Below are positions 33,125 through 41,848 of a stretch of 42,211 nucleotides of DNA, piece by piece (position 1 is the stretch's first letter; each line of letters begins with the position of its first letter). The DNA comes from an uncultured Clostridium sp. (GTDB lineage Bacteria > Bacillota > Clostridia > TANB77 > CAG-508). The stretch lies in the NCBI GenBank assembly GCA_947569365.1, contig CANOSM010000017.1, positions 1 through 42,211 of the forward strand, read 5' to 3'. Both the position numbers and the translations under genes were made by a program. Under the pieces are notes generated by a model that saw nothing but the letters and a program-made list of their open reading frames with translations, was not told the origin of the DNA and searched no databases.

Positions 33125-33511
33125 ATGAAACCATCCAAAAAAATAATAATTATTATTTTTATAATAATCTTGTTTATACCTTTATGTTCGTTTTCTCATC
33201 CTGGAAGAACAGATAGCAATGGAGGTCATTATGATAAATCTACAGGCGAATATCATTATCATCATGGCAAACCAGCTCATAAACATAGAAATGATGTATG
33301 TACATTTGAAAATAATGTAGAAAAAAATAATTATAAAGAAAATAAAGAAAAAATTTATTACGAAAAAAACATAGATGAATCTAATTTATATCAATTTAAT
33401 TTAATTGAATTTATTTTTTCTATTTTTATAACTTTTTCTCCATATATATTTTTTTATATTATTATATCTGTAATAAAATTTATGGATAAAATAAAAAATA
33501 AGAAAAGTTAA
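33125..33511 (+). CDS. YHYH-domain membrane protein
   Basis: 128 residues, AAGGAGGTAATTTCATAT upstream. N-terminal signal/transmembrane helix (IIIIFIIILFIPLCSFS), then the YHYH motif segment (HPGRTDSNGGHYDKSTG, EYHYHHGKPAHKH), a charged linker and a C-terminal membrane helix. Such YHYH proteins are common surface or membrane proteins in prophages; the His cluster may bind metal. It begins the cargo region after ImmA. Confidence 0.7.
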   Translation: MKPSKKIIIIIFIIILFIPLCSFSHPGRTDSNGGHYDKSTGEYHYHHGKPAHKHRNDVCTFENNVEKNNYKENKEKIYYEKNIDESNLYQFNLIEFIFSIFITFSPYIFFYIIISVIKFMDKIKNKKS

Positions 33512-33527
33512 ATTTTGAGGTAAAAAA

Positions 33528-34046
33528 ATGGATTTAGAAAAATTATATGATTTAATAAAAAATAAAAATAAACAAGGAGAAATTATGAAAGAAAATGACT
33601 TTTTTGAAAAACTAACAAATTTATATTTGTCATCTTCAGAGAAAAACATATCTCAAATAAATAATTCTATAAAGCTTAATGATACTAAATTTGTATTTAT
33701 TTATTTTACAGTTTTTGAACTATGCTATACTTTATATTACCTAAATGCCAATAATTATACTATTCAAGATATAGATTCTCTCATTAATCTTTTATCTAAC
33801 AAACTATGTAATAAATTAAATATGAATCATTCTTTTGAAAACACTCTTTATATATCTGAGAATATGGAAAAAATTACTAATTTAATCGATAAGCACAAAA
33901 ATGAATCTAATAATCTTTTAGAGTTTTTAAATTTATGTAAAAAAGATTTACAAGTAAATAATTTAGATTTATATGATTTTATTTTATCTAATATATTTTA
34001 TAGCAATATACATTTAATAGAAACAGCTTTAAATCTATACTTATAA
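33528..34046 (+). CDS. Unknown cargo protein with an ImmA-like leader
   Basis: 172 residues from ATG 33528, or 153 from ATG 33585 which has a better ribosome binding site (AACAAGGAGAAATT). The first 15 residues (MDLEKLYDLIKNKNK) copy the start of ImmA, preceded by TTTTGAGGTAAAAA; they look like a duplicated ImmA 5' end fused in frame. The remainder is helical (FVFIYFTVFELCYTLYYL, NLLEFLNLCKKDL). No family recognised; the true start is probably 33585. Confidence 0.55.
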   Translation: MDLEKLYDLIKNKNKQGEIMKENDFFEKLTNLYLSSSEKNISQINNSIKLNDTKFVFIYFTVFELCYTLYYLNANNYTIQDIDSLINLLSNKLCNKLNMNHSFENTLYISENMEKITNLIDKHKNESNNLLEFLNLCKKDLQVNNLDLYDFILSNIFYSNIHLIETALNLYL

Positions 34047-34142
34047 AAAATAGCATTTTAATATAATAATTATATATATACTTCATAAAGAATCGTAATT
34101 TATATAGCACTAACTAAGTAATGAAGCTAAAACTTATTTACA

Positions 34143-34171
34143 TTGTCACAATAGAGTTATTACAATATATT
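34143..34171 (+). promoter_or_regulatory. Promoter of the cargo operon
   Basis: TTGTCA, 17-nt spacer, TATATT, about 73 bases before the ATG at 34244. It sits in a 197-base gap, suggesting the next two genes are expressed on their own in the lysogen. Confidence 0.5.
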
Positions 34172-34243
34172 ATGAAAAATATAGAATAACATGATATTTT
34201 AATAGAATGAATTATATAAATGTATCATTATAAGGAGAAATAT

Positions 34244-34588
34244 ATGCAAGACACAAAACTATTAATACAAATTTCAGAAATAGATGCAGAAGTAGAAAAA
34301 TTAAAAAGAAAGAAGAATACAATATCAATTTTATATTTTTCACTTTGTATATTTTTTTGGAGTTTTTCTTTAAATGAAATCAACTATCTAAACTTTAATA
34401 TAAATATAATAGATATTTTACTTTTAATTTTTGCATATCTTTCTGCTGGCTTTTTTTCTTATCTTATATATGTGCAGATAATATCAAAAATTTCTTATGA
34501 ATTATATAAAAAAGAAAAAAAGCTAGATGATTTAAAATCAAAATACAAAATATTAGAAAATGAATATTATCAGAACAGTATTAAATAA
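34244..34588 (+). CDS. Two-helix membrane protein
   Basis: 114 residues from ATG 34244 (ATAAGGAGAAATAT), rather than the upstream ATG 34220. Coiled coil (ISEIDAEVEKLKRKKN), two transmembrane helices (ISILYFSLCIFFWSFSL; IIDILLLIFAYLSAGFFSYLIYV), coiled coil again (ISYELYKKEKKLDDLKSKYKILE). Forms a likely operon with the EVE-like gene 19 bases downstream. Unknown family; the design suits a membrane-associated partner. Confidence 0.6.
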   Translation: MQDTKLLIQISEIDAEVEKLKRKKNTISILYFSLCIFFWSFSLNEINYLNFNINIIDILLLIFAYLSAGFFSYLIYVQIISKISYELYKKEKKLDDLKSKYKILENEYYQNSIK

Positions 34589-34607
34589 ATAATATAAGGA
34601 GTAATAT

Positions 34608-35735
34608 ATGAACGAAGATTTATTAAAAATATACGATTTATTAGAAGTTAAACAAATACCATCAGATAGAAATTATTGGCTTATTAGAACAGAGTCTGGA
34701 AAATTTTTTGAAGATTTCATTGAAAATAATTATGTGGCTATAGGTTGGGATGAATTTAGTTCCAAAGACTATTTTTTAACTGAAAAAGAACAAAATATAA
34801 AAGATAAAATTTCAATGACTTATCCTAACGAAAAGCGACCTGGTTATATTTATAATCAAATAAAAAGATTTATTTTTGATATAAAAAAAGGAGATATGAT
34901 ATTAATACCTAGTGAAAATTCTGTTCAAATTGCATTTGGAATTGTTACTGACGATTTTTTTGTTAGATTAGAATCTAAAAATATAAATAATGTAAAAAAT
35001 CCAAAATGTATATTTAAAAAATGTATAAGCGTTCAATGGGAATCCATTCTTTTTAAAGAAAAATTTGATCCTTATCTAAAAATGCTTTTATTTACTCATA
35101 CAACAATTTCTAATGTAAATGATTATAAAGAACAAATTAATAGAATTTTATACTCAAAATATATGTTAGACAATATAGTACATGTTACTTTTAATGTTAC
35201 TACTACAGAAGATATTGGTGCACTAAAATTATTACAATTTTTAAATTTGATCTCTCATGATTCAATTAATCTTTTTAACGATTTAACTGGAGAAAATTTA
35301 GATATTAATTCTGTAAATTTAAAATTAAGTGTTCAATCACCTGGTCCTATAGAATTTATAGGATATGCTACTGGCGGAATATTAGTTGCTTGTGCTGTAT
35401 GTGCTCTTTTGTTTGGAATTAAAATAAATTTACATTTATTAGGTATTATTAAATTTAATGTTGATACTCCTGGTCTAGCTACACATGCTTTAAAATTTTT
35501 GAAAGAATTTCTTTCTGATAAGAAAGAAATAATGAAAATAAAAAATGAACTTGAATGTTCTAAGGACTTTCTAAAACTTTCATCTTCTGAAAATATCACT
35601 CAACACACAAATGAAACAATTAATAATACTTTACAAGAAAATTCAAATATACAATTAGAAGAACAAATTGAAAATATTACAGAAAAAGAATCAGACTATC
35701 AGCAAATTTCTTTTGATGATAATCCGAAAAATTAA
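34608..35735 (+). CDS. EVE/PUA-like domain protein with C-terminal membrane region (candidate defence or exclusion protein)
   Basis: 375 residues, ATAAGGAGTAATAT before ATG 34608. Residues 20-135 (YWLIRTESGKFFEDFIENNYVAIGWDEF ... IKKGDMILIP ... QIAFGIVTDD) match the N-terminal EVE-like sensor domain seen in several anti-phage restriction and membrane-effector proteins. A middle alpha/beta region is followed by a hydrophobic segment (EFIGYATGGILVACAVCALLFGI) and an acidic Glu/Asn tail. The cargo position between ImmA and integrase, own promoter and sensor + membrane plan suggest superinfection defence. The domain call is from memory of the motif. Confidence 0.6.
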   Translation: MNEDLLKIYDLLEVKQIPSDRNYWLIRTESGKFFEDFIENNYVAIGWDEFSSKDYFLTEKEQNIKDKISMTYPNEKRPGYIYNQIKRFIFDIKKGDMILIPSENSVQIAFGIVTDDFFVRLESKNINNVKNPKCIFKKCISVQWESILFKEKFDPYLKMLLFTHTTISNVNDYKEQINRILYSKYMLDNIVHVTFNVTTTEDIGALKLLQFLNLISHDSINLFNDLTGENLDINSVNLKLSVQSPGPIEFIGYATGGILVACAVCALLFGIKINLHLLGIIKFNVDTPGLATHALKFLKEFLSDKKEIMKIKNELECSKDFLKLSSSENITQHTNETINNTLQENSNIQLEEQIENITEKESDYQQISFDDNPKN

Positions 35736-35950
35736 TCAATATATTTTTTATAAGGAGAGCTTATTTTACAACATTTTTTTATAAATAAAATATCAGTTGA
35801 TATATATATAATTTCACAATAAATATCTCTGATGAAATTTTGCAAAACTAACCCTACAGTATACTTTAATATAAAATACATAATTGCAAAACAAAGAAAA
35901 AATGTATTAATCATTGAAAAATAATGTAATATTTTATATTTGTTTTTCAT
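35732..35950 (-). CDS. Small membrane protein
   Basis: 72 residues, AATAAAGGAGAAAATT before ATG 35950. Hydrophobic helix (MINTFFLCFAIMYFILKY) and a Cys/Ile-rich C-terminus (IDILFIKKCCKI-like). It faces the EVE-like gene and overlaps its last bases. An upstream extension on the same strand to 36163 lies inside the integrase and is not credible. Confidence 0.5.
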   Translation of the reverse strand: MKNKYKILHYFSMINTFFLCFAIMYFILKYTVGLVLQNFIRDIYCEIIYISTDILFIKKCCKISSPYKKYID

Positions 35951-36015
35951 AATTTTCTCCTTTATTTTATTATACAATAATTTAAAAAAAAATGTAACTA
36001 TTTTGAGGTAAAAAT

Positions 36016-36102
36016 ATGAATTTAAAAAAATTATATGATTTAGCTGAAAAAGAAAATATACATAAAGGAGTTTTTTATTATGGGAGAAGTAACTGCTCGT
36101 AA
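36016..36102 (+). pseudogene. Truncated ImmA-like leader before the integrase
   Basis: MNLKKLYDLAEKENIHKG, 28 codons in all, preceded by TTTTGAGGTAAAAATAT. It copies the first residues of ImmA (MDLIKLYDVIKKENID) and then runs out of frame into the integrase start. It may be a broken ImmA copy left by recombination, or a leader peptide coupled to the integrase. Confidence 0.5.
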
Positions 36103-37273
36103 AAGAGGAAAGAAGTGGGAATGGAGATTTGAAACTGCTAGTATAAACGGAAAAAGAAATCAAGCTTCAAAAGGTGGATTTTTAACTAAAAAGGAAGCTC
36201 TAGAAGCAGGACATTTAGCAAAAGCTGAGTATGATAAAACAGGAATTAGTTTCAAACCTTCTGAAATAAGCTTCTCAGATTTTTTAGATAAATGGATTAC
36301 TAATTATGGAGAATTAGAATTAGATCATAGTACAATTTATAACTATAAGAAATTAATTGAATTACATATTAAACCTGAACTTGGTAAATATAAACTAAAT
36401 ACTTTAGTTCATGAAACCCTTCAAAAGTTTCTACAAAATAAATTTAATGATGGTTTTTCTAGAAATACTTTATCAGTTATGAAAAGTATTATTAATAACT
36501 CTTTAAATTATGCTGTATTCCCTTTAAAATATCTTAATTTTAATCCCGCTTCTAGTATAAAAATGCCTTCAAAAAATATAACATCTGATGTTCCAACAAG
36601 AACAAAACAAAGAGTTGTTATACCAAATGATAAACTTGAACTTATCTTTAATCGTTTTTCTAAAGATACAACAGCATATATCCCTTTAAATTTCGCTTAT
36701 CAATGTGGAATGAGACATGGTGAAGCATTTGCTGTTGATATAGATAATGACATTGATTTTGAAAAAAGTGTTTTACACTTAAACCATCAATTACAATTCA
36801 TTAATGGTTTTTGGACTTTAAAACAACCAAAATATAATTCTGTAAGAGATATAGATTTAAACTCAAAAATGCTAAATATATTAAAAGATGAAAAACAAAA
36901 ACAAGATATAAATAGAAAGAAGTATGGAAAATATTATAAACAGTTAAAAGTAAATGAAAAAGGTCAATTAAATTATTCTAATGGTAAAAATATAAGATTA
37001 GCAACAATGAGAGAAAATGGAGAATTTTTATCACCCAGAATAATGCAACATGTTGGTAGAGTTATACATTATGAAGAAGGAATTAAATATAAAGAATATG
37101 ACTTTCATTCTTTAAGGCATACACATACTACATTTTTATTAGCAAATGGTGCTGATATTAAATACGTTCAAAAAAGACTTGGACACAAAAATATCAAAGT
37201 TACTTTAGATATATATTATAAATTAACAGATGAGATTAGAGAAAAAAATAAAAAGTTCATTGAAATGCTTTAA
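36080..37273 (+). CDS. int: Tyrosine-type phage integrase
   Basis: 397 residues, AAAGGAG ten bases before ATG 36080. N-terminal AP2-like arm-binding domain (RKRGKKWEWRFETASINGKRNQASKGGFLTKKEALEA), SAM-like core-binding domain (SFSDFLDKWITNYGELELDHST), then the catalytic domain with all key residues: Arg in QCGMRHGEA, Lys in LKQPKYNSVRD, His-x-x-Arg in DFHSLRHTHTT, His in LGHKN, and Tyr in DIYYKLT. It is the Tn916/clostridial-phage type and should integrate and, with the excisionase at 31656, excise the prophage. Confidence 0.92.
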   Translation: MGEVTARKRGKKWEWRFETASINGKRNQASKGGFLTKKEALEAGHLAKAEYDKTGISFKPSEISFSDFLDKWITNYGELELDHSTIYNYKKLIELHIKPELGKYKLNTLVHETLQKFLQNKFNDGFSRNTLSVMKSIINNSLNYAVFPLKYLNFNPASSIKMPSKNITSDVPTRTKQRVVIPNDKLELIFNRFSKDTTAYIPLNFAYQCGMRHGEAFAVDIDNDIDFEKSVLHLNHQLQFINGFWTLKQPKYNSVRDIDLNSKMLNILKDEKQKQDINRKKYGKYYKQLKVNEKGQLNYSNGKNIRLATMRENGEFLSPRIMQHVGRVIHYEEGIKYKEYDFHSLRHTHTTFLLANGADIKYVQKRLGHKNIKVTLDIYYKLTDEIREKNKKFIEML

Positions 37274-37288
37274 TATTTTTGATGTTGC

Positions 37289-37327
37289 GTGGACAAAAAT
37301 ATTTTCGTGGACAAAAGGTGGACAAAA
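37289..37327 (+). repeat. Three GTGGACAAAA repeats downstream of the integrase
   Basis: GTGGACAAAA at 37289-37298, 37307-37316 and 37318-37327, with an inverted TTGTCCAC at 37343-37350. Direct repeats right after a tyrosine integrase gene are typical arm-type binding sites of attP. The last copy also forms the stem of the terminator. Confidence 0.6.
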
Positions 37328-37354
37328 CCTTATTTTTGGTAATTGTCCACCTTT
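37314..37354 (+). terminator. Integrase terminator
   Basis: 12-bp perfect stem AAAGGTGGACAA / TTGTCCACCTTT with a 17-nt loop and T-rich tail, directly after the integrase. Confidence 0.7.
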
Positions 37355-37410
37355 ATTATTATCTTATTACATTTATTATATTTTCTCTTAAAAGTTAGTA
37401 TTTTCAATGC

Positions 37411-37421
37411 TTTGCTTATTT
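37411..37421. repeat. Candidate attR core (11 bp)
   Basis: TTTGCTTATTT, identical to 115-125, overlapping the stop codon of the GGGtGRT gene. Insertion at the 3' end of a gene, keeping it intact, is common for integrases. The short length makes this tentative. Confidence 0.3.
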
Positions 37422-38420
37422 ACTCATAGCTTCTTGAACTGCAACTGATACAGAAACAGTAGCACCAACCATTGGATTATTACCCATACCAATTAATCCC
37501 ATCATTTCAACATGAGCTGGTACAGATGATGATCCAGCAAATTGCGCATCTGAATGCATTCTTCCCATTGTGTCTGTCATACCATATGAAGCAGGTCCTG
37601 CACCCATATTATCTGGATGTAATGTTCTTCCTGTTCCTCCACCAGATGCAACTGAGAAATATTTCTTTCCTTGTTCAATACATTCTTTCTTATATGTACC
37701 TGCAACTGGATGTTGGAATCTCGTTGGATTTGTTGAATTTCCTGTTATAGAAACATCAACACCTTCACTATGCATTATAGCTACACCTTCTCTTACATCA
37801 TTTGCTCCATAGCATCTTACTTTTGCTCTTGGTCCATTTGAATAAGCTGTTTCTTTTACTATTTTTAATTCTCCTGTATAAAAATCAAAATCTGTTTGTA
37901 CATATGTAAACCCATTTATTCTTGATATTATTTGAGCAGCATCTTTTCCAAGTCCATTTAAAATTACTCTTAACGGTTTTTGTCTTACTTTATTTGCATT
38001 ATTTGCTATACCTATAGCTCCCTCAGCTGCTGCAAAAGATTCATGTCCTGCTAAAAATGCAAAACACTCTGTTTCTTCAGATAAAAGCATTGCTGCTAAA
38101 TTTCCATGTCCAAGTCCTACTTTTCTATCATCTGCAACTGAACCTGGTATACAAAAAGCTTGCAGACCTTCTCCTATTGCTTTTGCTGCATCTGCTGCTT
38201 TAGTACATCCTTTTTTTACAGCTATAGCTGCTCCTAATGTATATGCCCAACATGCATTTTCAAAACATATTGGTTGTACTCCTTTTACTATATCGTATGG
38301 ATTAAATCCTTTTTCTTTACATATATTTAAAGCATCTTCAAAATCTTTAATTCCATACTTTTCCATTACTGGTTTTATTTGCTCTATTCTTCTTTCATAA
38401 CTTTCAAATGTTACTGCCAT
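37416..38420 (-). CDS. GGGtGRT-type protein (host)
   Basis: 334 residues, AGGAGG eight bases upstream of ATG 38420. It contains the diagnostic GGGTGRTLHPDNMGAGPASYG near residue 260 plus many Gly/Ala-rich blocks (PGSVADDRKVGLGHGNLAAML, GLIGMGNNPMVGATVSVSVAVQ). The family occurs in anaerobes, almost always next to a NifU-like Fe-S scaffold gene, as here; its reaction is not known to me. Codon use is host-like; no CGG. Confidence 0.85.
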   Translation of the reverse strand: MAVTFESYERRIEQIKPVMEKYGIKDFEDALNICKEKGFNPYDIVKGVQPICFENACWAYTLGAAIAVKKGCTKAADAAKAIGEGLQAFCIPGSVADDRKVGLGHGNLAAMLLSEETECFAFLAGHESFAAAEGAIGIANNANKVRQKPLRVILNGLGKDAAQIISRINGFTYVQTDFDFYTGELKIVKETAYSNGPRAKVRCYGANDVREGVAIMHSEGVDVSITGNSTNPTRFQHPVAGTYKKECIEQGKKYFSVASGGGTGRTLHPDNMGAGPASYGMTDTMGRMHSDAQFAGSSSVPAHVEMMGLIGMGNNPMVGATVSVSVAVQEAMSK

Positions 38421-38458
38421 TTTTTTACCTCCTTAAATTTACAATCATCTTTATCTTA

Positions 38459-39151
38459 TTATTCTTGTCTTGGGTCTATTTTCTTAACAGCTTCATCAAA
38501 TCTTCCATATTTTCCTGAAGCTTTTTCAATTGCTTCCATAGGTTCAATTCCTTTTTTAATGTTTTCCATCATTTTTCCTAAATTAACAAATTTATAACCT
38601 ATAATTTCATTATTATTATCTAATCCAATTTCTGTTATATATCCTTCTGCAAGCTCTAAATATCTTGGTCCTTTTACAGCAGTAGAATAAATTGTTCCTA
38701 CTTGACTTCTATGACCTTTACCTAAATCCTCAAGTCCTGCACCTATAGCTAATCCTCCTTCAGAAAAAGCTGACTGTGTTCTACCATATACAATTTGTAA
38801 AAATAGTTCTCTCATAGCAGTATTTATAGCATCACATACTAAATCTGTATTTAATGCCTCAAGTATAGTTTTACCAACTAAAATCTCTCCTGCCATAGCA
38901 GCTGAATGTGTCATTCCTGAACACCCTATTGTTTCTACTAATGCTTCTTGTATAACTCCTTCTTTTACATTTAATGTTAATTTACATGCTCCTTGTTGAG
39001 GTGCACACCAACCAATACCATGTGTTAAACCTGAAATATCTTTTATTTCTTTTGATTTTACCCATTTTCCCTCTTCTGGAATTGGTGCTGGTCCGTGATT
39101 TGCTCCTTTAGTTACTTTACACATATTTTCTACTTCTTGTGAATAAATCAT
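38459..39151 (-). CDS. NifU-like iron-sulfur cluster scaffold protein (host)
   Basis: 230 residues. Two-Cys region WCAPQQGACKLTLNVKEG and VETIGCSGMTHSAAMAGEILVG give three of the conserved Cys of U-type scaffolds; a long helix-rich C-terminus follows (KGHRSQVGTIYSTAVKGPRYLEL, NIKKGIEPMEAIEKASGKYG). This extended form pairs with GGGtGRT proteins in Clostridia. It likely builds or carries an Fe-S cluster for its partner. The start at 39151 (TTAGAGGTAAAT) is the best available; the two genes are 38 bases apart and probably form an operon. Confidence 0.85.
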   Translation of the reverse strand: MIYSQEVENMCKVTKGANHGPAPIPEEGKWVKSKEIKDISGLTHGIGWCAPQQGACKLTLNVKEGVIQEALVETIGCSGMTHSAAMAGEILVGKTILEALNTDLVCDAINTAMRELFLQIVYGRTQSAFSEGGLAIGAGLEDLGKGHRSQVGTIYSTAVKGPRYLELAEGYITEIGLDNNNEIIGYKFVNLGKMMENIKKGIEPMEAIEKASGKYGRFDEAVKKIDPRQE

Positions 39152-39235
39152 ATTTACCTCCTATATTATCATATTCTTACTTTTCGTATTTTATCATACT
39201 TTATTTGTCTATTCAAGCTACAAAAATCATTTTAT

Positions 39236-39781
39236 TTATTGATTTTCATACATATTTCGAGTAATTAAATAACTTCTAATATCTCCTTCTATATTTGGAA
39301 CTTCAAATATCTTCTCTAATATAAAACCACTCTTTTCTAATCCTTTAGCAGAAACAATATTCTTTTCCATTACATAACCTCTAAAGTTTTCTGTTTGTAC
39401 TACTTCAAAAGCAAATCTTATCATAGATGGTAATATCTCTGAGTATATTCCTTTCCCCCAGAATTTTTCCTTTAAATATACAGTTATTTCATATGCATTA
39501 TCATTATATAAGTCTAATTTTATCAAAAATACTCCTATAAACGCATTAGTATCTTTTTCTAATATTACTAATGGTAACTTAGTTCCTTTTTCAAATTCTG
39601 TTTTATAATCTTTCAATAAATTCTTTGTATCTTCTTTTGTCTTATGTATGTTCATATTTAAATTAGTAATAACACTAGGATTACTGAGTATCTCATATAT
39701 ATCATCTATATCTGTTTCTTCTACTAATCTAAACTTACATCTATTTGTTGTTACTTCTTTTATTAAATTTATATTTTTCAT
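39236..39781 (-). CDS. GNAT-family N-acetyltransferase (host)
   Basis: 181 residues, TGAGGAGAAAAA before ATG 39781. RimJ/RimL-like plan: TTNRCKFRLVEETDIDDIYEILSNPSV at the start, VYLKEKFWGKGIYSEILPSMIRFAFE carrying the acetyl-CoA-binding region (FWGKGIY, a variant of the QxxGxG/A loop), NIVSAKGLEKSGFILEK near the end. It would acetylate a protein N-terminus or small amine; the substrate cannot be told. Confidence 0.8.
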   Translation of the reverse strand: MKNINLIKEVTTNRCKFRLVEETDIDDIYEILSNPSVITNLNMNIHKTKEDTKNLLKDYKTEFEKGTKLPLVILEKDTNAFIGVFLIKLDLYNDNAYEITVYLKEKFWGKGIYSEILPSMIRFAFEVVQTENFRGYVMEKNIVSAKGLEKSGFILEKIFEVPNIEGDIRSYLITRNMYENQ

Positions 39782-39876
39782 TTTTTCTCCTCATAAAATG
39801 AACATATTATTCATTATATATATTTTCTTTTTTTATTATATGTTCATATCTTATAATTGTAAATACAAATGAAAAA

Positions 39877-39914
39877 GAATCCAAAATATATTACACAAAA
39901 TATATTTTGAATTC
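39877..39914 (-). terminator. Terminator of the VanW-like gene
   Basis: 16-bp nearly perfect stem on the minus strand (GAATTCAAAATATATT / AATATATTTTGGATTC), short loop TTGTGT-like, then TTTTTC. It sits 25 bases beyond the stop at 39939. Confidence 0.8.
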
Positions 39915-39938
39915 CTCTTATAATTTTATTTTAAATTA

Positions 39939-40808
39939 TTATAATACTTGATATGCTGCAACAATAACTCTTCCCTTTGATACATATAGATCAAATACTA
40001 TATCTTTCTTTATAGTATTCTTAAATCTTAAATTTTTATGTCCATATGATATAGCAGCTTCATATCTATCCTTATTTAAATATGAAACTTTTGCACTATG
40101 ATTATGTCTTTCTATTTTTTTCATTTTTAACTTTCTAGAACATCCATACATAGTTGTTGCAACTTGACATACTCCTCCACCATATCCTGGCTTAGTTTTT
40201 CCTGATATTATAACATTAGCAATCTTATATCCTTGTTTTTTTCCACAAGCTCCAACTACACTAAACCAATTAAAAGTTTTTCCCTTTTTTAGAGTAAATT
40301 TCTTTATCTTCTTAGCAGCCCTATTCATATTATAGTTTCTTCCTGAAGGGCTTCTTCTTGAATATGTTGTATATGTTGCTAACAATTTATATTTTTTATT
40401 TGTTTTTGTTCCTATATATTTCTTTTTTACATATCCTACTTTTTTCTTAGTAGTTTTTATTTTATACCATCCTGATTTTGTTGTACCTAATACATATACT
40501 TTTTGACCTGCTTTTAAAGTAGCAACCCATTTACCTCTATTTGATGCTTTCTTTCTCAATGTAACTGTTGAAACGGCTTTTACATACCCTCTTTGAGTAG
40601 CTAACTTAACTGTTGGTTTCTTTGTTGGTGTTGGCTTAGGCTTTGGAGTAGGAGTTGGATCAACATCTGGTATCTCTCCTGTAGTTCCATTTATATCATT
40701 TACAGCTTCTGTAGCATATGAGAATGGTACATATAAATTAGTAACTATTCCCATAAAAATTGATATTATAATTAAAACTCCTAATAAACTTTTATACACT
40801 TTCTTCAT
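39939..40808 (-). CDS. Secreted SH3 + VanW-family protein (host)
   Basis: 289 residues, AAGGAGAGTTTTTAT before ATG 40808. Signal/anchor helix (KSLLGVLIIISIFMGIVTNLYV), a Pro/Thr-rich linker (PTPTPKPKPTPTKKPT), an SH3b domain (VTLRKKASNRGKWVATLKAGQ, GWYKIKTTKKKVGYVKKKYIG) and a VanW domain (FNWFSVVGACGKKQGYKIANV, GGVCQVATTMYGC). It is exported and likely acts at the cell wall; the VanW domain's chemistry is not established. Confidence 0.85.
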   Translation of the reverse strand: MKKVYKSLLGVLIIISIFMGIVTNLYVPFSYATEAVNDINGTTGEIPDVDPTPTPKPKPTPTKKPTVKLATQRGYVKAVSTVTLRKKASNRGKWVATLKAGQKVYVLGTTKSGWYKIKTTKKKVGYVKKKYIGTKTNKKYKLLATYTTYSRRSPSGRNYNMNRAAKKIKKFTLKKGKTFNWFSVVGACGKKQGYKIANVIISGKTKPGYGGGVCQVATTMYGCSRKLKMKKIERHNHSAKVSYLNKDRYEAAISYGHKNLRFKNTIKKDIVFDLYVSKGRVIVAAYQVL

Positions 40809-40912
40809 ATAAAAACTCTCCTTAAAATATTCTTCATTAATTTAATTATATAACTTTTACCATTATATTACAATATTCTTTTATTTAAATTTTTGTTACA
40901 TTTTATCTATCT

Positions 40913-41551
40913 CTACTCCTTTATTACTATTCCTAGTAATTTTGATAATTCAACTGCTTGAAATTGATTAAAAATACCTCCCTTTATATCTTTCATTCCT
41001 ACTGTTAATCCACTTATGCTTGATGTTGAAAAATCAATACCTACTAATGGAGTATCAATAAATTGTACTTTTGTAAAAACATTTTCATTTTGAATTAGTT
41101 TTACAAATTTGCTATCATTAAATGTAGCATCATAAAATTCATTTCTATATAATTCTATATCTCTTATTCCTGACTTATAAAAATTTGCATATGATAAATT
41201 ACATCCTTCAAATTTACAATTATTTATTATTACACTATCAAACACTGTTCCTACTAATTTGCAGTTATTTAAAATAACATGATTAAAATTTGATTCATAA
41301 AATACAGCATTTGATAAATCACAATTCTCAAATATTATATATGTAAAATAAGATTTATTGAATTTAGATGAAATTTTACAATTACTAAAAATACTGTTTT
41401 TAAACTCTATATTTTCATATTCACTATCTTCTAAATTTTGACTTTCAAACTTTGCATTACATATATCTACTTCATTTTCTCCACTAAATTTGATTTCTTG
41501 TTCTAACTTTTTTATTTCTATATTAGTCATTGATTTAAAAAAATCTTTCAT
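40913..41551 (-). CDS. Pentapeptide-repeat protein (host)
   Basis: 212 residues; ATAAAGGATATG before ATG 41551. A run of five-residue repeats of A/F(N/D)x(S/C)xF type from about residue 30 to 170 (FKNSIFSNCKI, FENCDLSNAVFYESNF, LNNCKLVGTVFDS, FEGCNLSYANFYKSG), predicting a right-handed beta-helix. Relatives include the Qnr/MfpA DNA mimics and many of unknown role. A short C-terminal helix (FQAVELSKLLGIVI) could mediate dimerisation. No link to the prophage is evident. Confidence 0.8.
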   Translation of the reverse strand: MKDFFKSMTNIEIKKLEQEIKFSGENEVDICNAKFESQNLEDSEYENIEFKNSIFSNCKISSKFNKSYFTYIIFENCDLSNAVFYESNFNHVILNNCKLVGTVFDSVIINNCKFEGCNLSYANFYKSGIRDIELYRNEFYDATFNDSKFVKLIQNENVFTKVQFIDTPLVGIDFSTSSISGLTVGMKDIKGGIFNQFQAVELSKLLGIVIKE

Positions 41552-41846
41552 ATCATATCCTTTATTTAAATATTATAACATTATAGCTTTAGTTAATAAA
41601 GTATTTCTTTAATTTTTTATACTTTTTTATTGCAATAATATAAATATTATACCTATATATTAGATACTTTTACAAGTTGTTTTTGTTTCAAAATTTATAA
41701 TTTTTTGAAAGATAATTATTATCTTTATATAATAATAAACTTTTTTACTAAAAAAATTAAAATGATGTAATTATATTTCTATCTATTATTACACCATTTT
41801 AATTTATTCTATTATAAACATAAAAAGAACATGCTTTTAACACGTT
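41552..41846. other. Non-coding gap with two hairpins (295 bases)
   Basis: No gene seen. It holds the inverted repeat AAATTAAAATGATGTAAT / ATTACACCATTTTAATTT (41754-41805, one mismatch) and a terminator (41826-41848) for the gene to the right. Confidence 0.5.
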
Positions 41847-41848
41847 CT
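41826..41848 (-). terminator. Terminator of the RpoA-CTD-like gene
   Basis: On the minus strand AGAACGTG / CATGTTCT with one G-T pair, followed by TTTTT. Begins at the end of the coding region at 41847. Confidence 0.75.

Noticed and set aside
35951..36163. N-terminal extension of the minus-strand membrane gene into the integrase region
   Set aside because: It overlaps the integrase coding start, while a strong ribosome binding site marks the internal ATG at 35950.
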